DNA of 64,000 nt from Arthrobacter sp. Bi83 (GCF_918698095.1 NZ_CAKKLY010000012.1:29307-93306), one strand, 5' to 3'. Shown: positions 17,902-27,350, counted from the stretch's first letter. Notes: generated by a model from the sequence alone, not told the origin. Program-made: numbers and translations.

Positions 17902-19911
17902 CTAGCTGGTCCGGTTGCGGACGGCGTCCACGATCCGCTGGACAGCCTCGGCCACCGGCACGCCGTTGTCCTGGCTGCCATCACGGAAACGGAAGGACAC
18001 AGCGCCTGCGTCGGCGTCCTCGCCGCCGGCGATCAGGACAAACGGGATCTTGTCCTTGCTGGCTGTACGGATCTTCTTGGGGAAGCGGTCGGAGGAGATA
18101 TCGACCTCGGCTCGGATGCCGGCGGCTTTCAGCTGGTCCACGACGTCGAACATGTAGTCGTTGAAGGTCTCGGCGACGGGAATGCCCACCACCTGGACCG
18201 GTGCAAGCCAGGCCGGGAAGGCTCCCGCGTAGTGCTCGGTGAGTACACCCATGAATCGCTCCACCGAGCCGAAGAGGGCACGGTGGATCATGACTGGGCG
18301 CTGCCGGGTGCCGTCGGCGGCCTGGAACTCAAGCTCGAAGCGTTCCGGAAGGTTGAAGTCCAGCTGGATGGTGGACATCTGCCAGGTTCGGCCAAGCGCG
18401 TCCTTCGCCTGAACGGAAATCTTGGGACCGTAGAACGCGGCTCCGCCCGGGTCCGGAACCAGGTCCAGGCCCGAGGCTTCGGCGACTTCAGCCAGGGTGC
18501 GGGTGGCCTCTTCCCACGCGGCGTCCTCGCCGACGAACTTGTCTTCGTTCTTGGTGGAGAGTTCCAGGTAGAAGTCGTCCAGGCCATAGTCCTTGAGCAG
18601 ACCGAGGACAAAGTTCAGCGTGGTGGTGAGCTCGTCCTTCATCTGCTCACGGGTGCAGTAGATGTGGGCGTCATCCTGTGTCATGCCCCGCACGCGGGTC
18701 AGGCCGTGGACCACGCCGGACTTCTCGTAGCGGTAGACAGAACCGAATTCGAAGAGGCGCAGCGGCAGTTCGCGGTAGGACCGTCCGCGGGAACGGAAGA
18801 TGAGGTTGTGCATGGGGCAGTTCATCGGCTTGAGGTAGTAGTCCTGGCCGGGCTTGCGCACGGTGCCGTCCTCGTTCAGTTCCGCATCGATGTGCATCGC
18901 GGGGAACATGCCTTCCTTGTACCAGTCGAGGTGGCCTGAGACCTCGTAAAGGTGCCCCTTGGTGATATGCGGGGTGTACACGAAGTCGTAGCCGGCGTCC
19001 ACGTGGCGCTGGCGGGAGTAGTCCTCCATGGCCTTGCGGATAATTCCTCCCTTGGGGTGGAAGACCGGCAGGCCGGAACCCAACTCATCGGGGAAAGAGA
19101 ACAGGTCCAGTTCGGCGCCAAGCTTGCGGTGGTCGCGGCGCTCGGCCTCGGCGATGCGCTCCTGGTAGGCCTTGAGGGCGTCCTTGGTGGGCCAGGCGGT
19201 GCCGTAGATGCGCTGGAGCTGCTGGTTGTTCTGGTTGCCCAGCCAATAGGCGGCCGACGAACGGGTCAGGGCAAAGGCGTTGGAGATCAGCTTGGTGTTG
19301 GGCAGATGCGGGCCGCGGCACAGATCGCACCAGACGCTGTCGCCGCTCTTGCGGTCCACGTTGTCGTAAATGGTGATATCGCCGGCGCCGACCTCAACAT
19401 TGACGCCCTCTCCGGCTTCGGCGGCGTTGTTTTTCTTGCCCAGCAGCTCGAGCTTGTAGGGCTCATCCTTCATGGCTTCGCGTGCTTCATCTTCGGACAC
19501 GACGCGCCGGACGAACTTCTGGTTTTGGTTGACGATCTTGAGCATCATCTTTTCCAGAGTCTTCAGGTCTTCCGGGGTGAACGGCTCGGCGACGTCGAAG
19601 TCGAAGTAGAAACCGTCGGTGATGTAAGGGCCGATTCCGAGCTTGGCGTCGGGACGCAGCTGCTGCACGGCCTGGGCCATGACGTGGGCGGTGGAGTGGC
19701 GCAGCACGTTGAGGCCGTCCGGGGAATCGATGGTGACGCCTTCAATCTCGGCACCTTCGGGAAGCGGCTGGTCCAGGTCCCTCAGCTCGCCATCAACGCG
19801 GGCTACAACGACGTCACGGCGCTCAAAGAAGAGTTCCGCGCCGGTGGTCCCGGTAGTCACCTTCATCTCTTCGCCATCGACGATGAGGGTGATCTGCTGG
19901 GCATCTGACAC
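17902..19911 (-). CDS. thrS: Threonine--tRNA ligase
   Basis: A class II aminoacyl-tRNA synthetase charging tRNA-Thr. Its 669 residues show, in order, an N-terminal TGS domain ([20 protein letters not shown]), the editing domain with the HxxxH motif in [13 protein letters not shown] plus the [15 protein letters not shown] cysteine region, the catalytic core with motif 2 ([15 protein letters not shown]) and motif 3 region [14 protein letters not shown], and a C-terminal anticodon-binding domain ([15 protein letters not shown]). The GTG start follows TAGGAG. A 130-bp leader separates it from dnaE2. I see no convincing T-box. Confidence 0.97.
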   Translation of the reverse strand: MSDAQQITLIVDGEEMKVTTGTTGAELFFERRDVVVARVDGELRDLDQPLPEGAEIEGVTIDSPDGLNVLRHSTAHVMAQAVQQLRPDAKLGIGPYITDGFYFDFDVAEPFTPEDLKTLEKMMLKIVNQNQKFVRRVVSEDEAREAMKDEPYKLELLGKKNNAAEAGEGVNVEVGAGDITIYDNVDRKSGDSVWCDLCRGPHLPNTKLISNAFALTRSSAAYWLGNQNNQQLQRIYGTAWPTKDALKAYQERIAEAERRDHRKLGAELDLFSFPDELGSGLPVFHPKGGIIRKAMEDYSRQRHVDAGYDFVYTPHITKGHLYEVSGHLDWYKEGMFPAMHIDAELNEDGTVRKPGQDYYLKPMNCPMHNLIFRSRGRSYRELPLRLFEFGSVYRYEKSGVVHGLTRVRGMTQDDAHIYCTREQMKDELTTTLNFVLGLLKDYGLDDFYLELSTKNEDKFVGEDAAWEEATRTLAEVAEASGLDLVPDPGGAAFYGPKISVQAKDALGRTWQMSTIQLDFNLPERFELEFQAADGTRQRPVMIHRALFGSVERFMGVLTEHYAGAFPAWLAPVQVVGIPVAETFNDYMFDVVDQLKAAGIRAEVDISSDRFPKKIRTASKDKIPFVLIAGGEDADAGAVSFRFRDGSQDNGVPVAEAVQRIVDAVRNRTS

Positions 19912-20041
19912 GGGTGTCTCCTATTCAAAGTTAAGGCTTCGTAGCTTGTGGCATACGGGGACCACAGCCAGCCTCGTCCATGGTATCTGCAAGGACAGAG
20001 GCCAGCCAAAGCGGCGCACGGAAGGGGCGGGACCGGGCAGG

Positions 20042-23000
20042 TCAGCTGCCCAGCCCGGTGATGGCAAGGTTCCTGCTGATTCCGCTGAGTGGCCCGGGGA
20101 GCCGGAATTCGTCCGGAATGACGGTGCCGGGATGAGGCTCCCCGCTGTCCGGCTTATGCAGGTGGTGGGATTCCTCCCCAGGAAAGGGCGCATTCTCAGG
20201 GAAGGGCAGCGTGTCAATCCGGCTGAGATCCCAAGCCATGCTGGCACTGAGGCTGATCCCCCGCGGGCCGGTTCTGCGTGTTGTTCCGCGGACCAGCAGA
20301 AGCCGGGTTCCGAAAAGCAGAGATCCCGCCTGCTCCTGGGCCTCGTGGAAGAACACAGAGTCCACACACCCTGTGCCGTCATCGATACTGATGAACACCA
20401 CCCGCCGGCCCCCGCGCATCGGCGGGGTCTGGGTGGCGATCCTTACCCCGGCCACCAGAACCTCCGTGCCGTTCCTCAACCCGAGGAGTTTGTCCGCGGT
20501 GGTGACGCCCAGCCTGTCCAGAAGAGGCCGGTGGCTCGACATCAGGTGCTCGCTGACATCAACAGCCATCAGGTCCAACTCAGCCCTGACGTTTTCGATC
20601 ATGGTGGGAGGTGGGAGTTCAGCCTTGATATTCCTCAGTTCAACGTCTCCAAGGGGCAGGGCCAGTTGGCCATCAATAACGTCGATTCCTTTCCTGGGCT
20701 GCCGGTTCTGCAGGTTCTGAAGATGCTGGACAAGGTCAGCCCGGTTGGCGGCACCGCCGGATTCACGGTGCAGCGAATCGAAGGCACCCAGCTGTGCCAG
20801 TCTCTTGATACTCGGTTTACTCAGCCTTGACCGTGCCCTGAGATCAGCCAGGGAGTCATAGGGCTGCCCGGCAACGATTCGTTTCAGCTCCGCTCCTGAG
20901 AGGCCGAAGATACCGTTCAGGCTCAGCCGGATGCCAAGTTTCCCGCGGTCCGGCCCCTCTTCGATCCGCTCCACACGGTACTCAGCCAGGCTGCGGTTGA
21001 TGTCCAGCGGAAGAATTGGAATCCCCAGACGGCGGGCCTCGGCGACAAGCAGGCGCTTGGGGTACATGCCGGGGTCGTGCTCCCAGAGACCGGCAAGGAA
21101 CGCCTCAGGATGATGGGCTTTCAGCCAGGCTGACTGGTAGGTGGGCACGGCAAAGGCCGCACCGTGGGCCTTGCAGAACCCGAAGCTGCCGAAGGCCTTG
21201 AGGGTTCCCCAAACCTTGTCCACGACTTCCGGGGTGTAATGGTTTTCCCGCGCTTTCCGGCGGAAGAACTCCTCAACCTTCGGCTCAAGCTCCCCGTTGC
21301 CGAGGGCGCGGCGGAATTCGTCGGCCCTGGCAAGCCCGCAGCCCGTCATGACGTCAAATGTCTTGAGGATCTGCTCGTGGAATACGGTCACCCCGTGAGT
21401 TTCCTGCAGCACAGGTTTCAGGTCCGGATGCGGGTAGACCTCCGGCGCGAACCCATGCCGGTGTTCCAAAAAAGGCCGCACCATGTCCGATTTCATTGGC
21501 CCGGGACGGAACAGCGAGATATCGATGATGAGATCGTTGAATTCCCGGGGGGCCAATTTACCCACGAGTTCGCGTTGGCCCGGCGATTCGATCTGGAAAC
21601 AGCCAAGAGTATGGGTGCTCCGGATTAGTTCGTATGTAGGCTCATCATCCAGCGGCACAGCGTTGAGCTCAATGCGGCCGTCCTCACTGATGTAATCGGG
21701 CCCGTTGCCGTCAGGTCCCACGGGATGGGCGCCGGCAGCCACCACTTCACCCTTTGAAGGATGGATCCGGATGATCTCCCGGACGGCGAAAGCCATGGCG
21801 CTTTGCATCCGGACTCCCAGCACATCAAGTTTGAGCATGCCCATGGGGTCCATGTCGTGCTTATCGAACTGGCTCATTGGAAGCCCCAGTCCGCTGGGCT
21901 GCACAGGGGTCCGGTCCATCAGGCCCGCATCGCCAAGGATTACCCCGCAGGGGTGCATGGAGATGTGACGGGGAAGCCTGTCCAGACGTTCGGTCAGGTC
22001 CACGAGCAGGTCCAGCTGCTGGTTTCCGGAAAAGTCCCGCTGCTCCACCCGGCCAGCAAATTCACGAAGCTCAGGTTTTTCCTCAAGCGCTTCCCTGAAC
22101 TTCCGGGCAGAGAAGCGCCACAGCTGCTTGGCGATCTCCCCGACATCGCCATCATCCATTCCCAAGGCCATCCCGGCATCGCGGACGGCACCCCGCGCAC
22201 GGTACCCGTTCTGCATGCTCATAAGGGTGACGCGTTGAGCGCCGAAGCGGTCAAAGATCTTCCGGTAAACATTGTGCCTCTCGGCGCTTTCGACGTCGAT
22301 GTCGATGTCCGGCAGGGTGGACCTGTCTCCTGACAGAAAGCGTTCGAAGATGAGGTCATGCTGCAGCGGATCCACCTGGCTGACATCGATCAGGTAATTG
22401 ACCAGACTGGACGCTCCCGACCCCCTGGCAGCGGCCCTCACCCCCATATCAATGATCATCCGCGACACTTCAGCCACGGTCAGAAAATATGAGGCAAAGC
22501 CCAAATTGGAGATGATCTTCAGCTCATGACCCAGGCGGGCGCGCATCGCAGCCTCCGCTTTGCCGGAAATCCCGGGGAACCTGCGTGCCACACCTGCCTC
22601 ACACCTCAGCGCCAGCTCCGCGAGGGGATCACCCTCTATGCCGATCACTGACGCTTCCGGAACCACCGGCTGCTTCCAGCCCATGTCTGAAACGGGATCT
22701 ATCCTGCAGCGGTCGGCGAGCGCCTCCGTTTGAGCGAGCAGCACTTGAAGATCCGCTGCCCCATACCCGGCGGCGTGAATAATTTCCCGACCCAGCTGCA
22801 GCATCTGCGCCGGCGATTTCAGCCAGCCCTGTCCGTTTGGCTGCAGGAGAGGGGCGGCGGAAAGTTCCGGCAGCGACTTCAAAGTCCGGGCGGAGTCAAG
22901 AACGTCGGCCGTAGCTGCCCCGTCCTCGGCACAATAGCGGACAGCATTGGTGAGTACAGCCGGAACACTGTGCTCCTCGGCAAGTCTGAGCATCCGTACT

Positions 23001-23599
23001 GCGTGGGCAGTACTCAGCGGCTCGCCGGGGGTGCTGAGATGGGAAACAACTTCGGCAGCGAGGCTTCCGGCTGGCATCGTGTCCAGCCAGCCCTTGAACA
23101 GGGTGCGCGGCCGGAGGTACCGCCGTCCTCCCATGGCACGTCCGACGTCGGAATCCGGACCAATCAGCACGGTGAGGACCGGCTTCAGGGTTTCCGGGTC
23201 AAGGATCCTTGATGCCAGTTCCGCCCGGGTTACGGCAACTGGGACGACTCCCCCCGCTTTACCAGTGGTGCGGGCGTGCGCATCCGAAATCAGCCGGCAG
23301 AGCGCCTTGTATCCTGCTCCGTTGTTATTGCCGTGCGCAAGCACCACGACGCGGCCGGCAAGCTGGGTGCGGAGGTCGCCGTCGTCGTCGAAAACGGCGA
23401 GGTCCACCCCGACGACTGGGTCGAGTCCGGCACCCATGCACGCCTTGAGGTGCTTGATGGTGCCGTACAGTCCGTCCCTGTCAGTGCAGGCAAGGGCTGT
23501 TGCCCCTTCGGCTGCTGCCGACTGGGCAAGGTCATCAGGCCACGAAACCCCGTAATGGGCGCTGAAGGCGGTGGAAACGTGCAGGTGGGTGAAGCTCAT
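20042..23599 (-). CDS. dnaE2: Error-prone DNA polymerase DnaE2 (ImuC)
   Basis: DnaE2 is the SOS-induced C-family polymerase that, with ImuA'/ImuB, carries out mutagenic lesion bypass. The 1185-residue protein has an N-terminal PHP domain (MSFTHLHVSTAFSAHYG), the polymerase core with the catalytic-aspartate motif DIDIDVESAERHNVY, YRARGAVRDAGMALG, FRPGPMKSDMVRPFLEHRHG (quoted in part), a helix-hairpin-helix region and a C-terminal OB-fold. Its ATG overlaps the DUF6504 stop by 4 bp. No imuB or imuA' gene lies next to it, although they usually do in actinobacteria. Confidence 0.94.
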   Translation of the reverse strand: MSFTHLHVSTAFSAHYGVSWPDDLAQSAAAEGATALACTDRDGLYGTIKHLKACMGAGLDPVVGVDLAVFDDDGDLRTQLAGRVVVLAHGNNNGAGYKALCRLISDAHARTTGKAGGVVPVAVTRAELASRILDPETLKPVLTVLIGPDSDVGRAMGGRRYLRPRTLFKGWLDTMPAGSLAAEVVSHLSTPGEPLSTAHAVRMLRLAEEHSVPAVLTNAVRYCAEDGAATADVLDSARTLKSLPELSAAPLLQPNGQGWLKSPAQMLQLGREIIHAAGYGAADLQVLLAQTEALADRCRIDPVSDMGWKQPVVPEASVIGIEGDPLAELALRCEAGVARRFPGISGKAEAAMRARLGHELKIISNLGFASYFLTVAEVSRMIIDMGVRAAARGSGASSLVNYLIDVSQVDPLQHDLIFERFLSGDRSTLPDIDIDVESAERHNVYRKIFDRFGAQRVTLMSMQNGYRARGAVRDAGMALGMDDGDVGEIAKQLWRFSARKFREALEEKPELREFAGRVEQRDFSGNQQLDLLVDLTERLDRLPRHISMHPCGVILGDAGLMDRTPVQPSGLGLPMSQFDKHDMDPMGMLKLDVLGVRMQSAMAFAVREIIRIHPSKGEVVAAGAHPVGPDGNGPDYISEDGRIELNAVPLDDEPTYELIRSTHTLGCFQIESPGQRELVGKLAPREFNDLIIDISLFRPGPMKSDMVRPFLEHRHGFAPEVYPHPDLKPVLQETHGVTVFHEQILKTFDVMTGCGLARADEFRRALGNGELEPKVEEFFRRKARENHYTPEVVDKVWGTLKAFGSFGFCKAHGAAFAVPTYQSAWLKAHHPEAFLAGLWEHDPGMYPKRLLVAEARRLGIPILPLDINRSLAEYRVERIEEGPDRGKLGIRLSLNGIFGLSGAELKRIVAGQPYDSLADLRARSRLSKPSIKRLAQLGAFDSLHRESGGAANRADLVQHLQNLQNRQPRKGIDVIDGQLALPLGDVELRNIKAELPPPTMIENVRAELDLMAVDVSEHLMSSHRPLLDRLGVTTADKLLGLRNGTEVLVAGVRIATQTPPMRGGRRVVFISIDDGTGCVDSVFFHEAQEQAGSLLFGTRLLLVRGTTRRTGPRGISLSASMAWDLSRIDTLPFPENAPFPGEESHHLHKPDSGEPHPGTVIPDEFRLPGPLSGISRNLAITGLGS

Positions 23600-23940
23600 G
23601 CTGTTTTATGCCGGAGTGCATCGTGGATCCGGAGAAGCCTCCACCGTCCGCTGCCGGTATGCCTTACCAGATCAAGTGTCAGGTGCTCATCAGCCGGCGG
23701 TGTCTGAGTGGCTTTGGCAGGCGTTTTCGCAGAGACCACCTGGACGCGCCAGATCTCGTGATCCACGAGCCCCGGGCCGCTGCCCAGCGGGGCCCGCTGC
23801 TCCTCAGCCCACCATTGGCGGCGTTCATACCAACGCACCGGTTCAGCGCCTACCGTGTACGTCCTGCCGCCCCATTGAAGCTCCACCGGCTGGCCTTCCG
23901 CCCCACAAACGACGTCTACGGACTCGCTGAACATGCCCAT
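23596..23940 (-). CDS. DUF6504 family protein, DnaE2-associated
   Basis: A 114-residue protein that I match to the DUF6504-type small proteins found just upstream of dnaE2 in actinobacteria. It has a beta-rich N terminus (VVCGAEGQPVELQWGGRTY), an aromatic cluster RWYERRQWWAEEQRAP, and a C-terminal strand region DLVRHTGSGRWRLLRIHDA. No enzymatic motif is visible. It overlaps dnaE2 by 4 bp (coupled translation), and a palindromic SOS-like operator lies about 40-65 bp upstream, so it is probably part of the damage-inducible mutasome unit. The function is unknown. Confidence 0.8.
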   Translation of the reverse strand: MGMFSESVDVVCGAEGQPVELQWGGRTYTVGAEPVRWYERRQWWAEEQRAPLGSGPGLVDHEIWRVQVVSAKTPAKATQTPPADEHLTLDLVRHTGSGRWRLLRIHDALRHKTA

Positions 23941-23981
23941 AGGTGCCTCCGGAAGCCAAACTGAATGTGCGGTAAATAAGG

Positions 23982-24007
23982 GTTATTAGAATATGTATTC
24001 GAATAAC
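23982..24007. promoter_or_regulatory. 26-bp palindromic operator, probable LexA box, upstream of DUF6504-dnaE2
   Basis: GTTATT-A-GAATA-TG-TATTC-G-AATAAC is symmetric at every position except the central pair and one pair of flanking bases. Its core TAGAAT-N4-ATTCGA matches the actinobacterial SOS box TCGAAC-N4-GTTCGA at 9 of 12 positions. It lies about 42 bp from the DUF6504 start and 77 bp from the divergent 128-aa gene. Confidence 0.55.
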
Positions 24008-24083
24008 ACCAGTCTACGCCGGGGCTCCGACAAAACCTAGATGAGGTGTGGACGGACGGCGGCTCAGGGGGCAGGATGGAGCC

Positions 24084-24470
24084 ATGAGTTCCAATGACGC
24101 ACTCCTGAAGCACGTAAGCATCGCCGCCAAAGACACCACCCTGGTGGCCAAATTCGATATTGACGGCAACATTCCAGGATCGGGCGCCTTCGTAGTGGGG
24201 CTCGTGGCTGCAACTCCGGATTACTCACATCAACGGAGGCTTGGAATTGAGTTCATGAACGGCGAGGCGGTGTCGATTTACTCGTTCAGCCATGACGGCA
24301 CGGAGGAGAACTTCGACGTCAACAGCGTCGAACATTCCGGCAGCACCATTACCGGCAGTTTCCCCATGAGCACTGTGCTCGGGCTGGGCAAAGGCCACCT
24401 CATGTCGGCCTTCAGCGAGGCCGACGGCCGGGAATTCCAGTCAGGAGTGCCGGTGGACGAAGCGCTCTAG
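24084..24470 (+). CDS. Hypothetical protein (128 aa)
   Basis: A soluble, probably beta-rich protein of 128 residues with no motif I recognise. Typical segments are VAKFDIDGNIPGSGAFVVGL and SIYSFSHDGTEENFDVNSVE; there is no signal peptide or TM. The ATG follows GCAGGATGGA, an acceptable ribosome site; an upstream in-frame ATG at 24048 has none. It is divergent from DUF6504-dnaE2 across the SOS-like palindrome, so it could share that control, and it converges on the chorismate mutase gene. Confidence 0.7.
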   Translation: MSSNDALLKHVSIAAKDTTLVAKFDIDGNIPGSGAFVVGLVAATPDYSHQRRLGIEFMNGEAVSIYSFSHDGTEENFDVNSVEHSGSTITGSFPMSTVLGLGKGHLMSAFSEADGREFQSGVPVDEAL

Positions 24471-24485
24471 GCGCTTCGCAAAGTT

Positions 24486-24812
24486 CTAGCTGTTGTCCTT
24501 GTGGATTTGCAGCTCAAGCTCGATGAACTTCGAGATCATGGCCCGGTAGGTGCTTTCCACGATATCCGGGTCAATTTCCTTTTTCTCGGCCGCGGCACGG
24601 ACATGTTCGATCACGTGCTCCACCCGTCCGGGGGCCCGGACTTCCGCGTCGTCGCCCTTGAGCGTTCCCGCGATCCTGATCAGTCGTTCGCGGCGCGCAA
24701 TCAGCGTGACGATCTGGTCATCAACCTCGTCCACGGCGATCCGGACAGCTGCGAGCTGTTCCCTGTCAGCCTTGGCGTTCTTATCGTCTCCGTGATTTGT
24801 GAGCATGTCCAT
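24486..24812 (-). CDS. Chorismate mutase (AroQ class)
   Basis: A 108-residue all-helical monofunctional chorismate mutase, which converts chorismate to prephenate on the phenylalanine/tyrosine path. The AroQ pattern is visible: AVDEVDDQIVTLIARRERLIRIAG holds the active-site arginines and the first long helix, K in TLKGDDAEVRAPGRVE follows, and the C-terminal helix contains STYRAMISKFIELELQIH. There is no signal peptide, so it is cytoplasmic. It stands alone, divergent from the VOC gene with only 14 bp between starts, which implies overlapping promoters or leaderless mRNA. Confidence 0.88.
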   Translation of the reverse strand: MDMLTNHGDDKNAKADREQLAAVRIAVDEVDDQIVTLIARRERLIRIAGTLKGDDAEVRAPGRVEHVIEHVRAAAEKKEIDPDIVESTYRAMISKFIELELQIHKDNS

Positions 24813-24826
24813 GACAGTATCGAACC

Positions 24827-25258
24827 ATGCAGCCCCGAGTCGATTTTATTTCACTGGGAGTGCGAAGCGTCGCCGCCTCCCGCCGCTTCTATGTGGACGG
24901 CCTTGGCTGGCCCGTCCACCGCGAGTTTCCAGAGGTGGTGTTCATCCAGGTCAACCACGGCCTCATTCTCTCGCTCTGGGACGCCGGGCAGATGCAGGCC
25001 GAGGCGGCCGTCGACGCCCCGGCCGCCGTCCCGGCCGCCGTCCCCTGCATTACGCTCAGCCACAACGTGGCAAGCGCAGACGAAGTCGACCAGGTGGTGG
25101 CACAGGCGCAAGCCGCCGGAGCCACTGTGGTGGCCAGCCCCAAGACCCAGCCGTGGGGCGGCTACACGGGGTACGTCGCCGATCCGGACGGCTTCCGGTG
25201 GGAGATTGCTTTCAACCCCACCTGGACAGTTGACGACGGCGGACGTGTCACCGTCTGA
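24827..25258 (+). CDS. VOC family protein (glyoxalase/bleomycin-resistance fold)
   Basis: A 143-residue two-module vicinal-oxygen-chelate protein. The first module begins RVDFISLGVRSVAASRRFYV with DGLGWPVHREFPEVVF. The second contains VDQVVAQAQAAGATVV and ends with GYVADPDGFRWEIAFNP, the usual C-terminal signature. The family includes glyoxalases, dioxygenases and drug-binding proteins; nothing here decides the substrate. An Ala/Pro/Val run (about residues 60-73) links the modules. It is monocistronic and converges on the SRAP gene. Confidence 0.88.
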   Translation: MQPRVDFISLGVRSVAASRRFYVDGLGWPVHREFPEVVFIQVNHGLILSLWDAGQMQAEAAVDAPAAVPAAVPCITLSHNVASADEVDQVVAQAQAAGATVVASPKTQPWGGYTGYVADPDGFRWEIAFNPTWTVDDGGRVTV

Positions 25259-25282
25259 TGGCTGCCGGCGGAGTATGCGGCG

Positions 25283-26032
25283 TCAGAAGAGGGCCTCCAC
25301 TGGCTCGATGAGTTCCGGCGAATTATTGCGGACGTTGCCCACGGCTTTCCCCACCGAATCCACGCGCCAGCCGGACGCGACATCCTTCACCCCGGAGCGG
25401 ACCAGGTCCACCAGCCCGGCGGCATCATCAACCTGCGGGTCGAGCCAGGCGGCCATCGTTTCCCTGCTCATGGGCAGCGGGACACGGTCGTGGAGCGCCG
25501 TGAGTTCACCGAACACCGTGGCTTCAGCGCCCTCCGGCGGGGAATCCGCCGTCATGATGGACATCGAAAGCATCCACCGTGCCGGGTCGCCCGGCGGCGT
25601 GGACGGATCCTTCCACCACTCGTACAGCCCGGCAAAGACAATGCCGGTGCCCTCGGTGGGGTGGACGTAGTAGGGCTGCTTGCTGCGGCCCTCGCCCTGC
25701 TTCCATTCGTAGTAGCCGTCCGCCGGCACAGCGCAGCGCCGCGACTGCACGGCCTTGCGGAACGCCGGCTTTTCCAGCACGGTCTCACTCCGGGCGTTGA
25801 TCATCTTCGGCCCGATGCGCGGGTCCTTCGCCCAGGACGGCACGAGGCCCCAGCGGGCGATGTGCAGCTGGCGGGTGGTGCCGCCATCGATCAGGCGTTC
25901 CAGGACGATGGGGGCATCGTCCGTGGGGGCAACGTTCCAGGACGGCGGGATGGCTATTTCATTTTCGAGTTCGGCGTCGAATTCTGCCAGCAGGTCCCCG
26001 ACGGCCCTGGCCATCACGTAGCGTCCACACAT
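25283..26032 (-). CDS. SOS response-associated peptidase (SRAP, YedK/HMCES family)
   Basis: SRAP proteins form a protective DNA-protein crosslink at abasic sites in single-stranded DNA through their N-terminal cysteine. The 249-residue protein starts MCGRYVMAR, so Cys2 is exposed after removal of Met. Other conserved elements are WNVAPTDDAPIVLE (active-site Asn), INARSETVLEKPAFR (Glu), RRCAVPADGYYEWK and ALHDRVPLPM (His). The open frame extends 51 codons further upstream, but the conserved MCGRY fixes the start. It is transcribed opposite the adjacent mycoredoxin gene. Confidence 0.93.
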   Translation of the reverse strand: MCGRYVMARAVGDLLAEFDAELENEIAIPPSWNVAPTDDAPIVLERLIDGGTTRQLHIARWGLVPSWAKDPRIGPKMINARSETVLEKPAFRKAVQSRRCAVPADGYYEWKQGEGRSKQPYYVHPTEGTGIVFAGLYEWWKDPSTPPGDPARWMLSMSIMTADSPPEGAEATVFGELTALHDRVPLPMSRETMAAWLDPQVDDAAGLVDLVRSGVKDVASGWRVDSVGKAVGNVRNNSPELIEPVEALF

Positions 26033-26138
26033 GGCACCAGCATGCCATCGCAATACAAGCGGGGGAATACCGACGCACGGGTTACGGTTGACGGGAACGA
26101 AACTGACCGGCATAAAACCTAAACACGAGGAGAGCTCC

Positions 26139-26396
26139 GTGGACTTCACTCCCGAAGACGGCACCATCACCATGTTTTCCACCACCTGGTGCGGCTACTG
26201 CAACAGGCTCAAGAAGCAGCTCGATGCCCAGGGAATCGGCTATACCGAGATCAACATCGAAGAAGTCGACGGCACGGCCGAACTCGTCGAGCAGATCAAC
26301 GGCGGCAACCGCACGGTTCCCACCGTCCTTTTCCCGGACGGCACCGCCGCCACGAACCCGTCGGCCGCCGAGGTCAAGAGCCGTCTCGCGGCATAA
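26139..26396 (+). CDS. Mycoredoxin (glutaredoxin-like, mycothiol-dependent)
   Basis: An 85-residue thioredoxin-fold redoxin with active site C18-G-Y-C21 in FSTTWCGYCNRLKKQL, and the cis-proline loop TVPTVLFPDGT. In actinobacteria, proteins with this motif reduce mycothiol-mixed disulfides and so replace glutaredoxin. I chose GTG 26139-26141, which follows GAGGAGA at a good distance; longer upstream frames give residues unlike the family. It stands alone between SRAP and argP. Confidence 0.88.
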   Translation: MDFTPEDGTITMFSTTWCGYCNRLKKQLDAQGIGYTEINIEEVDGTAELVEQINGGNRTVPTVLFPDGTAATNPSAAEVKSRLAA

Positions 26397-26442
26397 GGTC
26401 AACAGCCGCACAGGTTCAACCTGGCGCACGGGAGGGAGGCGG

Positions 26443-27324
26443 TCAGCGCAGTTGCGCGGCCGCCTCTTTTGCGAGTGACGTGGCGATCCGGGTGAGCGTG
26501 GTTGATTCGATGGACCACTGCTGCCAGTAGAGCGGTACGTCCAGATACCCGTTTGCATCCAACACGGTGAGGGTGCCGGCGTCAAGAAGTGGCATGGCCT
26601 GAAGGTCGGGCAGCATGCCCCAGCCGAGCCCGAGTTCAATCGCGTGCACGAAGTCCGAGGACGCGGGGACGAAGTGGCGGGGCGGGAACTTGGCACCTGA
26701 GCCCAGCCTGCGCTCAAGGTAGCGGTCCTGGAGGGCATCCTTGCGGTCGAAAACCACCACCGGCGCCGAGGACAGGGCCTCGTCGGTAAACCCCTCGGGC
26801 AGCCACTGTTCCGCAAACGGGACGCTGGCCACAGGGCGGTAGCGCATGACGCCCAGCGGGCGGGCAGTGCATCCCTGCACCGGCTCCGGATTGGAAGTGA
26901 TGGCCGCCATCGAGGTTCCTTCGCGGAGGCGGTCGATGGAGTGGTCCTGATCGTCGATGGTGATCTCAAAACTTGCCCGTTCAACTCGCGCCAGGGCCGG
27001 GAGAACCCACGTAGCCAGCGAATCGGCGTTGATGACCAGCGGAATGCGCGGGCGCGCCCCGGCACCCTCCAGCCCCAGTTCATCCATGGCCTCACTTTCG
27101 AGGAGAGCCACCTGGCGGGCCAGCCGAACCACAACGCTTCCGGACTTCGTGGGCCGGACCGGCTTGGTGCGGAGCAGCAGGACGCGTCCGGTCTGCTGCT
27201 CCAGTGCCTTGATCCTCTGGCTGACGGCAGACGACGTCACATGCAGCGCCGCGGCGGCACGGTCGAAGGTGCCGTGGTCGATCACCGCCGCGAGCGTTCT
27301 GAGCTGTTCGGTTGTCGCATCCAT
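26443..27324 (-). CDS. LysR-family regulator ArgP/LysG
   Basis: A 293-residue LysR-type activator. The N-terminal winged HTH (LRTLAAVIDHGTFDRAAAAL then HVTSSAVSQRIKALEQQTGR) is typical of the ArgP/IciA branch, and the rest is a periplasmic-binding-protein-like effector domain. In Corynebacterium the homologue LysG activates lysE when lysine or arginine accumulates. It is divergent from lysE here, and a 15-bp dyad lies between them, so the same role is likely. Confidence 0.92.
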   Translation of the reverse strand: MDATTEQLRTLAAVIDHGTFDRAAAALHVTSSAVSQRIKALEQQTGRVLLLRTKPVRPTKSGSVVVRLARQVALLESEAMDELGLEGAGARPRIPLVINADSLATWVLPALARVERASFEITIDDQDHSIDRLREGTSMAAITSNPEPVQGCTARPLGVMRYRPVASVPFAEQWLPEGFTDEALSSAPVVVFDRKDALQDRYLERRLGSGAKFPPRHFVPASSDFVHAIELGLGWGMLPDLQAMPLLDAGTLTVLDANGYLDVPLYWQQWSIESTTLTRIATSLAKEAAAQLR

Positions 27325-27335
27325 CCTGAATTTTC

Positions 27336-27350
27336 CTTAATAGAGTTAAG
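27336..27350. promoter_or_regulatory. Dyad operator between argP and lysE
   Basis: CTTAA-TAGAG-TTAAG is a perfect 5-bp inverted repeat in AT-rich DNA. It is 12 bp from the argP start and about 46 bp from the lysE start, and its T-N11-A form fits LysR-type regulators. It is the probable ArgP binding site for autoregulation and lysE activation. Confidence 0.5.

Noticed and set aside
17206..18939. 577-aa plus-strand ORF
   Set aside because: Antisense to the HIT and thrS genes; no ribosome site and no recognisable domain.
19912..20041. T-box or other riboswitch ahead of thrS
   Set aside because: No T-box sequence or clear terminator/antiterminator pair is visible in the 130-bp gap.
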